This document shows positions 4,432-11,280 of a stretch of 36,244 nt of DNA, in pieces (the first letter of the stretch is position 1; every line of letters begins with the position of its first letter). The DNA is from an uncultured bacterium (GTDB lineage: Bacteria; Bacillota; Clostridia; Oscillospirales; Oscillospiraceae). A model generated the notes under the pieces. That model was not told the DNA's origin. It saw only the letters and a program-made list of their open reading frames with translations, and made no database searches. The stretch spans positions 1 to 36,244 of the forward strand of contig CATKXO010000032.1 of the NCBI GenBank assembly GCA_949840775.1, read 5' to 3'. Made by a program: the position numbers and the translations under genes.

Positions 4432-6642
4432 ATGGCTGTTATCGGTACATTTGGCTCTTTCACCGCCGCACGTTTGGGCATTTACGCCTCTCAATCCTCC
4501 CTGAACGTGACGGGCAACAACATTTCCAACATCAACACCGAGGGATATACCCGCCAGCGGCTGGACCTGGTGTCCCTCCACTCCTATGGCAACGCCCGGT
4601 ATCACAGCGGTTACAACCTGGATATTGGCTACGGCGTGCTGGCCGACGGCGCGTCCCAGCTGCGGGACCCCTTCCTGGATATCCGCTACCGGGACATGAA
4701 CGCCAGTGTGGGCGCCTATGAGGCCCGGACAAAGGGCCTGGAGCAGCTGAGCGACATCCTGGACGAGGTGGGCCAGGGCAAGCAGGGCTTCGGCATTATC
4801 GAGGACGCCTTCAACACCTTTGTGGAGATGCTGAACAACCGGGATTACAGACCCGGCAGCGACGACTACGACACCCTGGTCCGGGAGTCCGCCCAGACCC
4901 TGACCAACTACTTCAACAGCTACGCCGACTCGCTGAAGGTGGTAAAGGACAACCTGACAGAGGACCTGAAGGAAGACGTGGACACGGTGAACAATATCCT
5001 GGAGCAGATCCGGGACCTGAACGTCCAAATCCGGGACGCGGGCATTTTCGGGGACAAGGCCCTGGAGCTGCGGGACGCCCGGAACCTGCTGATCGACAAG
5101 CTGTCCGGCTATATGAAAATCGAAGTGCGCTACGACATGGAGAAGGTGGATGAGTTCTCGTCGGTGGAGCGGATCAATATCTCCATCGCCGACTCCGGCA
5201 CCCCTCCCATCAAGCTGGTCCAGGGCATCTACGCCACCCAGATCGACATGCCTGAGATGGCGGCCATGCGCAATCCTAATTATAATCCCAATCTGTCTAC
5301 CAGCAACCGCTATATCAGCCGGGAGAGCGACCTGAAGAATGGAATTACACTGTATACAAATTCTGCACGTGAGGCGATGCGCAACGATGATGGCACTTTG
5401 ATGGAAAATCCTGATTATGATCTTGATCTGGAGACAAGCGGGAAATATTTGATTTTGAACGCTGACGGGAGTGTTAAAGAGAGAACCGAAGACGCTGACG
5501 CGGCCACTCAAGTCCCCAACGCCCTCAAGCGGACCGACGAGCGGTATAACGACGACAACCGGCTCTGGATGAGCCTCAAGCCCCTGGTGGACGAGAAGGG
5601 CCGCTATATGCGGGACGAGTACCACCAGGAGATCAAGGAGACGGTGGACCTGAGCGATGTCCAGCTGTACGGCTCCCTCCAGTCCAAGCGGGAGCTGATT
5701 ACCGAGGAGGGCGAGTTTGCCAGCGAGGACGATGTCAAGTTCGACGCGGACGCCAACATCAAGCGGGGCGTGCCCTACTACCAGCACGCCCTGGACGCCC
5801 TGGCCCAGAAGTTTGCCAAGATGTACAACGAGGCAAACCAGCTGAACTTCGACCAGGTGAAGGACGCCTACCAGACCAACGCCGGGGGGAACTTTAAGGA
5901 TATTCAGGATGCGGATATCCTGGGCGTGGCCGGTGCTGTAGACGGCCAGCCGCTTTCCCCTGCCTATTTTGACGGTGTCGCCCAGAAGATCAAGGACCTG
6001 GAGGCGGATACGACGTTATCCGCCAAGGATAGGGAGGACCAGATTGCGGCGCTGAAGGAGGATGCCTACAAGAATATGGAGCAGCTGCGCCTGAACGGCC
6101 AGCTGACCGAGGCGTGGAGCTTCTACAAGGGCGGCGTGATGTTCAGCAACAAGGGCGACGGCAACGACCCCACCGGGATTACGGCGGCCAACATCACCAT
6201 TGCCAAAGCCTGGTCCACCGGCGCTGTGCGTACCCTCCACACCAAAGAACCCATCAGAGACGGCATAGACCACACCACTCTGAATGACAACATCTTCCAC
6301 ATGGTCTCCCTGATGGACCAGAAGCTGGACTACAGGGCCGGCACCACTGTGACCGACGCGAAGAACGGCGGGGAGATCTATTTCAGCGGCAGCTACCAGG
6401 AGATGCTGGCCAACATCAACCTGACCCTGGGCATGGACCAAAATACCAGTATCGGACAATACAACAGCTACACCCAGAAGGCGCTGAACCTGGAGAACGC
6501 CCGCCAGAGCGTCTCCGGTGTGGACCTGAACGACGAGGCCACCAATATGATGATGTTCCAAAAATCCTATGCCGCCGCCTGCCAGCTGATGACCACCCTG
6601 GATTCCATGCTGGATAAGCTGATTAACGGCACCATCAGATAA
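4432..6642 (+). CDS. flgK: Hook-filament junction protein FlgK (HAP1), enlarged
   Basis: The N-terminus (SFTAARLGIYASQSSLNVTGNNISNINTEGYTRQR, residues about 9-43, quoted here in part) and the C-terminus (SGVDLNDEATNMMMFQKSYAAACQLM near 695-720) are the paired helical ends of FlgK. FlgK is the first junction protein between hook and filament, exported unfolded with help from FlgN. At 736 residues it is clearly longer than the roughly 500-550 usual for the family; the extra length is in the surface-exposed middle. Residues about 278-360 (5265-5510) are coded by much more AT-rich DNA and contain a diverged repeat (N281-P-N-Y and N326-P-D-Y). Residues around 490-560 form another Asp/Lys-rich insert. 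The start at 4432 follows AAAGGAG. flgL follows after 14 nt. Confidence 0.96.
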   Translation: MAVIGTFGSFTAARLGIYASQSSLNVTGNNISNINTEGYTRQRLDLVSLHSYGNARYHSGYNLDIGYGVLADGASQLRDPFLDIRYRDMNASVGAYEARTKGLEQLSDILDEVGQGKQGFGIIEDAFNTFVEMLNNRDYRPGSDDYDTLVRESAQTLTNYFNSYADSLKVVKDNLTEDLKEDVDTVNNILEQIRDLNVQIRDAGIFGDKALELRDARNLLIDKLSGYMKIEVRYDMEKVDEFSSVERINISIADSGTPPIKLVQGIYATQIDMPEMAAMRNPNYNPNLSTSNRYISRESDLKNGITLYTNSAREAMRNDDGTLMENPDYDLDLETSGKYLILNADGSVKERTEDADAATQVPNALKRTDERYNDDNRLWMSLKPLVDEKGRYMRDEYHQEIKETVDLSDVQLYGSLQSKRELITEEGEFASEDDVKFDADANIKRGVPYYQHALDALAQKFAKMYNEANQLNFDQVKDAYQTNAGGNFKDIQDADILGVAGAVDGQPLSPAYFDGVAQKIKDLEADTTLSAKDREDQIAALKEDAYKNMEQLRLNGQLTEAWSFYKGGVMFSNKGDGNDPTGITAANITIAKAWSTGAVRTLHTKEPIRDGIDHTTLNDNIFHMVSLMDQKLDYRAGTTVTDAKNGGEIYFSGSYQEMLANINLTLGMDQNTSIGQYNSYTQKALNLENARQSVSGVDLNDEATNMMMFQKSYAAACQLMTTLDSMLDKLINGTIR

Positions 6643-6656
6643 GGAGGTAACCTGAC

Positions 6657-8027
6657 ATGGGTTTTCGCATTACCACAAACATGATGATGAACTCCTACCG
6701 GTACAATCTGCAAAACAATACCCAAAAGCTGGCAGATTCCCGGGACATGTTCCTTACCCACCGCAACTTTAACAGCTATGCGGAGGACCCCGCTTCCGCC
6801 ACCCGGGCGTTTCGCCTGCGCCGGAGCTACACCCGGACCGTCAATCAGCTGAACAATGCCAAGGACTGCTACGGCAAGTTTAATACCGCCTGGAACAACC
6901 TGGGCGAGATTATTACCAATCTGCAAAATCCCCTGGCCAAGGTGTCCTCCATCACGGGACCCAACGGCACTGCGGGCGAGAGCCGCAGCGCCCTGGCCCA
7001 GGTCCTGCGGGAGACCGCCGACTCCGTTGTCCACTCCATGAACGCCCAGCTGGGCGAGCAGTTTGTCTTTGCCGGCGTGGACGGCATGAACGTGCCCTTT
7101 ACCTGGAGCGAGGACGGCACCCAGCTGTATTTCCGGGGCGTCAATGTCAATGCCGGCGACGTGGAGCTGCCGGACGCGGCAGTGCTGCAAGCTCCCGACT
7201 GGCTGGACAAGGCCAAGAATGACGGGCAGGCGGCCGGCACCTGGTCGGACAACGACGAGGCCTGGTATCAGTACTACAGCGGCAACCCGGACAGCAAAAT
7301 CCCGGATTTCACCCAGCAGCCCAAGTGGGCGGAGGAGATGATGGGAAAAACGGCGGCCACCGATGAGGAGAAAGCCTGGCTCAACTACTATAAGGACCGG
7401 AACGATATGGCGAAGCTGAAGTCGATGTCCTCTGAGGAGCGGTACATCGACCTGGGCATGGGCGCCAAGGAGAACGCGCCCAACGACCCGATCCTGGGCA
7501 GCTACTTCAACGACGCCCTGGTGGGCATCAACTTCCTGGGCTACGGCCAGGACGAGTCGGACGGGTTCGGCGACCCCAAGAACTATGCCATCATGCTCAA
7601 GGAGCTGGCCGATGTCTTTGACGACTGGCGGGAGAGCGGGCAGATGTATCTGCCGCCGGAGTATCAGGACATGACCGCCGACGAGCTGAAAACGGCCATG
7701 CAGGACGAGGACGTGGAGAAGTATATCAAGGACTACCACAAGCAGCAGGAGGATAAGGCCTTCCGCATGATCGACAAGCTGAAGGCCGGTCAGGAGAAGT
7801 TTACCGAGTCCTATGTGGAGATGGACGCCCGGTCCAAGTTCCTCCAGACCACTCAGGACCGGCTTTCCACCCAGCAGCTTAACATCAACGAGCAGTTTCT
7901 GGACATTGAACAGGTGGATTTGGCCGAGGCCATCACCAACTTCTCCTGGGACATGTACTGCTACAACGCCGCGCTGAAAATCGGCAATCAGCTGCTCAGC
8001 CAGTCCCTTATCGACTACATGAATTAA
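6657..8027 (+). CDS. flgL: Hook-filament junction protein FlgL (HAP3), enlarged
   Basis: FlgL joins FlgK to the flagellin filament. The flagellin-like N-terminus is clear: FRITTNMMMNSYRYNLQ, then SYAEDPASATRAFRLRRSY near residues 41-59. The C-terminal helix (LDIEQVDLAEAITNFSWDMYCYNAALKIGNQLL) is also typical. At 456 residues it is longer than many homologues; the middle (about 190-340) is acidic, Trp/Tyr-rich and probably surface-exposed. It starts at 6657 after AAGGAGG. Residue E42-DP and the ring of conserved Asn and Arg fit FlgL better than flagellin, and the position after flgK confirms it. Confidence 0.94.
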   Translation: MGFRITTNMMMNSYRYNLQNNTQKLADSRDMFLTHRNFNSYAEDPASATRAFRLRRSYTRTVNQLNNAKDCYGKFNTAWNNLGEIITNLQNPLAKVSSITGPNGTAGESRSALAQVLRETADSVVHSMNAQLGEQFVFAGVDGMNVPFTWSEDGTQLYFRGVNVNAGDVELPDAAVLQAPDWLDKAKNDGQAAGTWSDNDEAWYQYYSGNPDSKIPDFTQQPKWAEEMMGKTAATDEEKAWLNYYKDRNDMAKLKSMSSEERYIDLGMGAKENAPNDPILGSYFNDALVGINFLGYGQDESDGFGDPKNYAIMLKELADVFDDWRESGQMYLPPEYQDMTADELKTAMQDEDVEKYIKDYHKQQEDKAFRMIDKLKAGQEKFTESYVEMDARSKFLQTTQDRLSTQQLNINEQFLDIEQVDLAEAITNFSWDMYCYNAALKIGNQLLSQSLIDYMN

Positions 8028-8067
8028 AGCCGGCAGGGTTTGTGATTTTTCTCAAATTGTGTGTATG

Positions 8068-8083
8068 AAGGCAGGGATGCCTT
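8068..8083 (+). promoter_or_regulatory. Predicted CsrA-binding hairpin
   Basis: AAGGCA (8068-8073) and TGCCTT (8078-8083) form a perfect 6-bp stem that displays GGGA in the loop. The core CAGGGATG matches the CARGGAUG core of the CsrA consensus exactly, with GGA in the loop as required. Two further GGA triplets lie in the ribosome site region (8096-8098 and 8101-8103), at a spacing that one CsrA dimer could bridge. It is in the leader of DUF6470-fliW-csrA. Confidence 0.6.
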
Positions 8084-8117
8084 GTAAGTATACTAGGAAG
8101 GGAGCGCGAATCACACA

Positions 8118-8726
8118 ATGAAACCGTTAATTGAGATCACAACTGTTCCCATTCAAATCGAGATGAAGACGACCAATGCCAGGCTGGAGTATGCCCGGGG
8201 CACCGCGGAGATGGAGATTACCCGGGAGAAAAACGGCCTGCATATCAAGAGCCGCCCCATCAAGGTCAACATCGACACCTTCGAGGCCCGCAATTCCCTG
8301 TCCCCCACCCTGGCCCGCTATCTGGACCAGAGCGCGAAGAAGGGGCAGCAGGCCGCCTATGAGGCCACCGCCACCTATGCCCACCAGGGCCAGCTGTTGC
8401 TGGAGGCCAAGGTGGGAGAGGAGATGGTGACAAGATTTGCGGAAGACGCCATGATGAAGGATGTCAAGACCAATGTGGGCATCGATTTTCTGCCTGACCC
8501 CGGCCCGGAGATCACCTGGGACCCCGGCGAGATGAATATCCGCTATGAGATGGATAAGCTGAACATCGACTGGCGGATGAATGAGGGCAGCTTTGAATTT
8601 ACCCCCGGCGACATTGAGTTTACTGTCACCCAGCGGCCCGACGTGGTCATCAAGTATCTGGGCGGCCCCATCTATGTGCCCCCCTCCTCCGACCCCAACT
8701 ACGAGCCGGTGGATGTGAAGGCCTGA
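8118..8726 (+). CDS. DUF6470 family protein (YviE-like)
   Basis: This 202-residue protein sits between flgL and fliW, exactly where yviE sits in Bacillus subtilis, and has the family features: an N-terminal PLIEITTVPIQIEM strand, a TARLEY-like segment, the helical TFEARNSLSPTLARYLDQSAKKGQQAAYEATA region (shown here in short: ARNSL and YLDQSAKKG, residues about 55-75), and a beta-rich C-terminal half with repeated PGE/PGD turns. The molecular function of the family is not known. No signal peptide or membrane segment is seen. Its leader contains a predicted CsrA site, and its ribosome site (AGGAAGGGAG) is rather far (13 nt) from the ATG. Together these suggest translational control of this gene and those following it. 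Confidence 0.85.
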   Translation: MKPLIEITTVPIQIEMKTTNARLEYARGTAEMEITREKNGLHIKSRPIKVNIDTFEARNSLSPTLARYLDQSAKKGQQAAYEATATYAHQGQLLLEAKVGEEMVTRFAEDAMMKDVKTNVGIDFLPDPGPEITWDPGEMNIRYEMDKLNIDWRMNEGSFEFTPGDIEFTVTQRPDVVIKYLGGPIYVPPSSDPNYEPVDVKA

Positions 8727-8765
8727 TTGGCCGGGCCTCCGGGGCGGCCCTGAACAGGAGGAGAC

Positions 8766-9221
8766 ATGCGTTTAAAAACCAAGTATTTCGGTGAGATCGA
8801 GTGCCCGGAAGAGGAAAAACTCCATTTTCCGGACGGACTGTTTGGCTTTGAGGAGGAAAAGGAGTTTTTCCTGCTGCCCTTTGAGGGCGGCGAGGGCAGC
8901 CTGCTGTGCTTTCAGAGCGCGGTGACGCCCGGCCTGGCCTTTGTGGCGGTGAACCCCTTCTCCCTGAAGCCGGACTATGCCCCGGTGCTTGCCCCGGGCG
9001 AGCTGAAGGCTATGGAGGTGAAGCGCAGCGAGGACCTGTGCTTCTATGCCCTGTGTGTGGTGCGCAGCCCGGTGGCGGAGAGCACCGTGAACCTGCGGTG
9101 TCCGGTGGCCGTCAACGACCAGACCCGGCGGGCCATGCAGGTCATTCTGGAGGATGGCGGCTATCACATGCACCACCTTCTGTCAGAGTTCGGACGGGAG
9201 GAGGAGGGGACGCCATGCTGA
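8766..9221 (+). CDS. fliW: Flagellar assembly factor FliW
   Basis: FliW is a cytosolic protein that binds CsrA and flagellin in turn: when flagellin is exported, free FliW sequesters CsrA and flagellin translation resumes. The 151-residue length and the sequence are typical: YFGEIECPEEEKLHFPDGLFGFE at the N-terminus (given in parts: residues 7-28), the central LAFVAVNPF motif near 57-65, and NLRCPVAVN near 109-117. Its last codons overlap csrA by 7 nt, implying translational coupling of the two partners at a fixed ratio. The C-terminus (GREEEGTPC) is short and acidic. Confidence 0.96.
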   Translation: MRLKTKYFGEIECPEEEKLHFPDGLFGFEEEKEFFLLPFEGGEGSLLCFQSAVTPGLAFVAVNPFSLKPDYAPVLAPGELKAMEVKRSEDLCFYALCVVRSPVAESTVNLRCPVAVNDQTRRAMQVILEDGGYHMHHLLSEFGREEEGTPC

Positions 9222-9445
9222 TTCTACAGCGCAAGGAGGGCGAATCCCTCCTCATCGGGGACGAGGTGGAGGTCACCGTCCTGGCTGTAGAGGCGGGAAG
9301 GGTGCGCCTGGCCATCCGGGCTCCGCGCAACGTTACCATCCTTCGCAGTGAGCTGAAGGGGGCCGTCCAGGCCAACCGGGAGGCGGCGGAGGAAGAGGTT
9401 TCCCCGCTGGAGCTGTTGGGTGTGCTGAAAGAAAAAAAAGAATAA
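9215..9445 (+). CDS. csrA: Translational regulator CsrA
   Basis: CsrA is a small dimeric RNA-binding protein that blocks ribosome access at GGA-containing hairpins; in Gram-positive flagellates its main known target is flagellin mRNA. This 76-residue protein has the canonical N-terminus (MLILQRKEGESLLIGD), the VTVLAVEAGRVRLAI strands, and R44 of the RNA-binding surface (VTILRSEL). The C-terminal extension (AAEEEVSPLELLGVLKEKKE, 57-76) is of the type that FliW contacts in Gram-positive CsrA proteins. It overlaps fliW by 7 nt. A terminator follows at 9455-9489, ending block 1. A likely CsrA site upstream of DUF6470 suggests autoregulation. Confidence 0.97.
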   Translation: MLILQRKEGESLLIGDEVEVTVLAVEAGRVRLAIRAPRNVTILRSELKGAVQANREAAEEEVSPLELLGVLKEKKE

Positions 9446-9454
9446 TTATACAGC

Positions 9455-9489
9455 AGACCGTATGTTTATTGACGTGCGGTCTATATTTT
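9455..9489 (+). terminator. Terminator of the flgM-csrA block
   Basis: AGACCGTA (9455-9462) pairs with TGCGGTCT (9475-9482) with one G-U pair, followed by ATATTTTG. It lies directly after csrA. Confidence 0.75.
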
Positions 9490-9526
9490 GTGGTTGGAGC
9501 GGCTGACAGACACTTTCCTTGCGAAA

Positions 9527-9556
9527 AGTAAAAAACTGCGGGCAAAAAGGCCGCAG
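9527..9556 (-). terminator. Orphan terminator on the minus strand
   Basis: On the minus strand CTGCGG (9556-9551), a 9-nt loop and CCGCAG (9541-9536) are followed by TTTTTACTTTT. It has the shape of a strong rho-independent terminator, but no intact minus-strand gene lies upstream of it in 9560-9880. Confidence 0.6.
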
Positions 9557-9566
9557 GTTTCCCTGA

Positions 9567-9776
9567 AATTACCATTGCAATCGGGGGCGATATGCGGTAT
9601 CCTATGAAATGCCACTGTCAGAAAACCCCTCTGCCGCAGGAAGCACAGGCGCGCAGTTTAACGAGCTGAAGTGGAAAAATGGAGAGATAATATTTGACCA
9701 ACGTCTTGCAATGACGGGGAAAATGCGTTATAATCAACTGCGTGGGATTTTAGAGCGTTTAAGGGACGGATGTTAG
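9567..9776 (+). pseudogene. Short remnant reading frame in the gap between the two flagellar blocks
   Basis: A frame following a stop at 9564 runs to TAG at 9774 and reads like a protein end (FNELKWKNGEIIFDQRLAM, then RYNQLRGILERLRDGC). From its first ATG (9609) it would code 55 residues, but no ribosome site precedes that ATG. The DNA is less GC-rich than the flanks. A strong promoter (9706-9734) lies inside it. I do not recognise a family. The best reading is a decayed 3' gene fragment left by an insertion or deletion; a real small gene cannot be excluded. Confidence 0.35.
9706..9734 (+). promoter_or_regulatory. Sigma-A promoter P1 for block 2
   Basis: TTGCAA (9706-9711), 17 nt and TATAAT (9729-9734) are near consensus and point to flgB. 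It lies about 145 nt before flgB. Confidence 0.6.
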
Positions 9777-9803
9777 GAGCTTATAAAAAAATCCTGATTG
9801 CCC

Positions 9804-9832
9804 TTGCGCATCCCTATGAATTGTGATATACT
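9804..9832 (+). promoter_or_regulatory. Sigma-A promoter P2 for block 2
   Basis: TTGCGC (9804-9809), 17 nt and TATACT (9827-9832) form a good sigma-A promoter about 48 nt before flgB. With P1 it probably drives the roughly 26-kb fla/che operon from the housekeeping sigma factor, as expected for early flagellar genes. Confidence 0.7.
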
Positions 9833-9880
9833 ATCAAAGATTTTCTGTTATGATTTGATTGGGAAGAGGGAGGAATCTCC

Positions 9881-10279
9881 ATGTCTAACCTGCTGTACAC
9901 CAATTCGCAGCTGCTGCTGGAGCGCGCCATGAACTTTCAATGGACCAAGCAGTGCGCGATCAACGACAATATCGTCAATGCGGAGACCCCCAACTACAAG
10001 GCAAAGTACGTCACCTTTGAGGAGGCGCTGGACGCCAGTATCCGCTCCGCCCTTCACAGCTCCGACCAGCGGAAAGTCTCCTCAATGCGCTCCGCCATCA
10101 GCCGTGTGCAGCCCCAGGTCCGCGTGGCCGAGGCGGAGAGTATGCGTATGGACGACAACGGCGTCAACGTGGCCGAGCAGGAGACCGAGGCCGTCCGCAA
10201 TGCCTACCAGATGGAGTACACCATAGACGCCATTACCCGCAACCTGTCTATGGTGCGCACGCTGATTCGGGGGCAGTAA
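9881..10279 (+). CDS. flgB: Flagellar basal-body rod protein FlgB
   Basis: FlgB is a proximal rod subunit, exported through the flagellar gate and assembled on FliE. The 132-residue length is normal. The axial-protein motif is visible as NAETPNYKAKYVTFEEAL (residues about 32-49), and the C-terminal helix (EAVRNAYQMEYTIDAITRNLSM, quoted in part) is typical. The start at 9881 follows GGGAGGAA. It is the first gene of block 2, 48 nt after promoter P2. flgC follows after 56 nt. Confidence 0.96.
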   Translation: MSNLLYTNSQLLLERAMNFQWTKQCAINDNIVNAETPNYKAKYVTFEEALDASIRSALHSSDQRKVSSMRSAISRVQPQVRVAEAESMRMDDNGVNVAEQETEAVRNAYQMEYTIDAITRNLSMVRTLIRGQ

Positions 10280-10335
10280 CAACATAGCCCGCGCCCTTCC
10301 GGCGCTTTGCAGTTAGATTTTGAAGGGAGATACTT

Positions 10336-10800
10336 ATGGCATTTGTAAGCTCCATTGACGTAATCGGCTCCGGCTTTACCGCCCAGCAGCAGCGGCTGGA
10401 CATCATTTCCGAGAACATCGTCAACATGAATACCACCCGAACGGAAAACGGCGAGGGCCCCTACCGGCGCAAGGTGGTAGTGTTTCAGGCGGACAACGGG
10501 GGCAGCCGCTTCCGGGACGTTCTGGCCCGCACCCGCAACGGGAGAGGGGGGAGCTTCGCCTCAGACGATCCGGGCGGCGTCCGGGTGGTGGAGGTGGTGG
10601 AGGACCCCTCCGACTTCAAGCTGAAGTATGACCCCGACGACCCCGACGCCAATGAGGACGGCTATGTGGAGCTGCCCAATGTGGATTTGGTGAAGGAGAT
10701 TACCGACGGCATGGCGGCCAGCCAAGCTTATACCGCCAACGTGACGGCCTTTAATCTTTTGAAAAGCCTGCTCTCCAAGGGAATGGAGATCGGCAAGTAA
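10336..10800 (+). CDS. flgC: Flagellar basal-body rod protein FlgC
   Basis: FlgC is the second proximal rod subunit. The N-terminal axial motif (SGFTAQQQRLDIISENIVNMNTTRTENGEGPYRR, residues about 12-46, in part) and the C-terminal DLVKEITDGMAASQAYTANVTAFNLLKSLL helix match the family, as does the 154-residue length. PNVDLVKE is the usual family hallmark (VNVVEEM in other species). The start at 10336 follows GAAGGGAG. The 140-nt gap to fliE holds a 7-bp long-range repeat (TTGTCCG at 10831 and CGGACAA at 10906) but no clear element. Confidence 0.95.
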   Translation: MAFVSSIDVIGSGFTAQQQRLDIISENIVNMNTTRTENGEGPYRRKVVVFQADNGGSRFRDVLARTRNGRGGSFASDDPGGVRVVEVVEDPSDFKLKYDPDDPDANEDGYVELPNVDLVKEITDGMAASQAYTANVTAFNLLKSLLSKGMEIGK

Positions 10801-10940
10801 GCGATAAGCTTTCTAGGTCAGGTCTGGTTTTTGTCCGGCGGGCATGAGGCCCAAGGGACTGAAATTTGGTCTGGCCTGGATTTGCGCTATGGGACACTGT
10901 TTTGTCGGACAATTTTTGGCAAATTTAGGAGGTTTTTACC

Positions 10941-11246
10941 ATGGAATTTACCCCCATCAGCCCGATCCGCCCCCTGATTGAGACGGCGGAGGCCCAGCCC
11001 GCCCAAGGCGCCCGGAATGCCGGCGCATCTGCGTTCGCCATGGTCTTCCAGTCCGCCATCAACAACGTGCGCGACACCAACGCCGCCCAGATGGACCTGG
11101 AGTATAAGCTGGCTACCGGCCAGCTGGATAACCCTGCGGAGCTCACCTTGGCAGCCGCCAAGGCCGACAACGCCGCCCTGCTGCTGATGGAGCTGCGGAA
11201 CAAGGCGCTGGACGTGTACAATGAAATGATGCGCATCACCCTGTAA
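10941..11246 (+). CDS. fliE: Hook-basal body protein FliE
   Basis: FliE joins the MS ring and export gate to the first rod subunits and is the first rod component exported. The protein has the normal length (101 residues) and the conserved C-terminal half: FQSAINNVRDTNAAQ near 34-48, LATGQLDNPAEL near 56-67, and LLMELRNKALDVYNEMMRI at the end. The N-terminus is Pro/Ala-rich and likely flexible. The ATG at 10941 follows AGGAGG with 8 nt. It forms the usual flgB-flgC-fliE-fliF-fliG order. Confidence 0.95.
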   Translation: MEFTPISPIRPLIETAEAQPAQGARNAGASAFAMVFQSAINNVRDTNAAQMDLEYKLATGQLDNPAELTLAAAKADNAALLLMELRNKALDVYNEMMRITL

Positions 11247-11280
11247 GAGAGAATGAGATAACTGTCCGGAGGGATCCAAG

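Noticed and set aside
8057-8094. A sigma-A promoter before DUF6470 (TTGTGT and TATACT)
   Set aside because: The boxes are 26 nt apart. The better-spaced -35 is TGAAGG, which is poor. The region is better explained by the CsrA-type hairpin.
10801-10940. A hidden gene or terminator in the flgC-fliE gap
   Set aside because: No frame with a ribosome site is present. The 7-bp TTGTCCG/CGGACAA pair is 70 nt apart and too weak to call.
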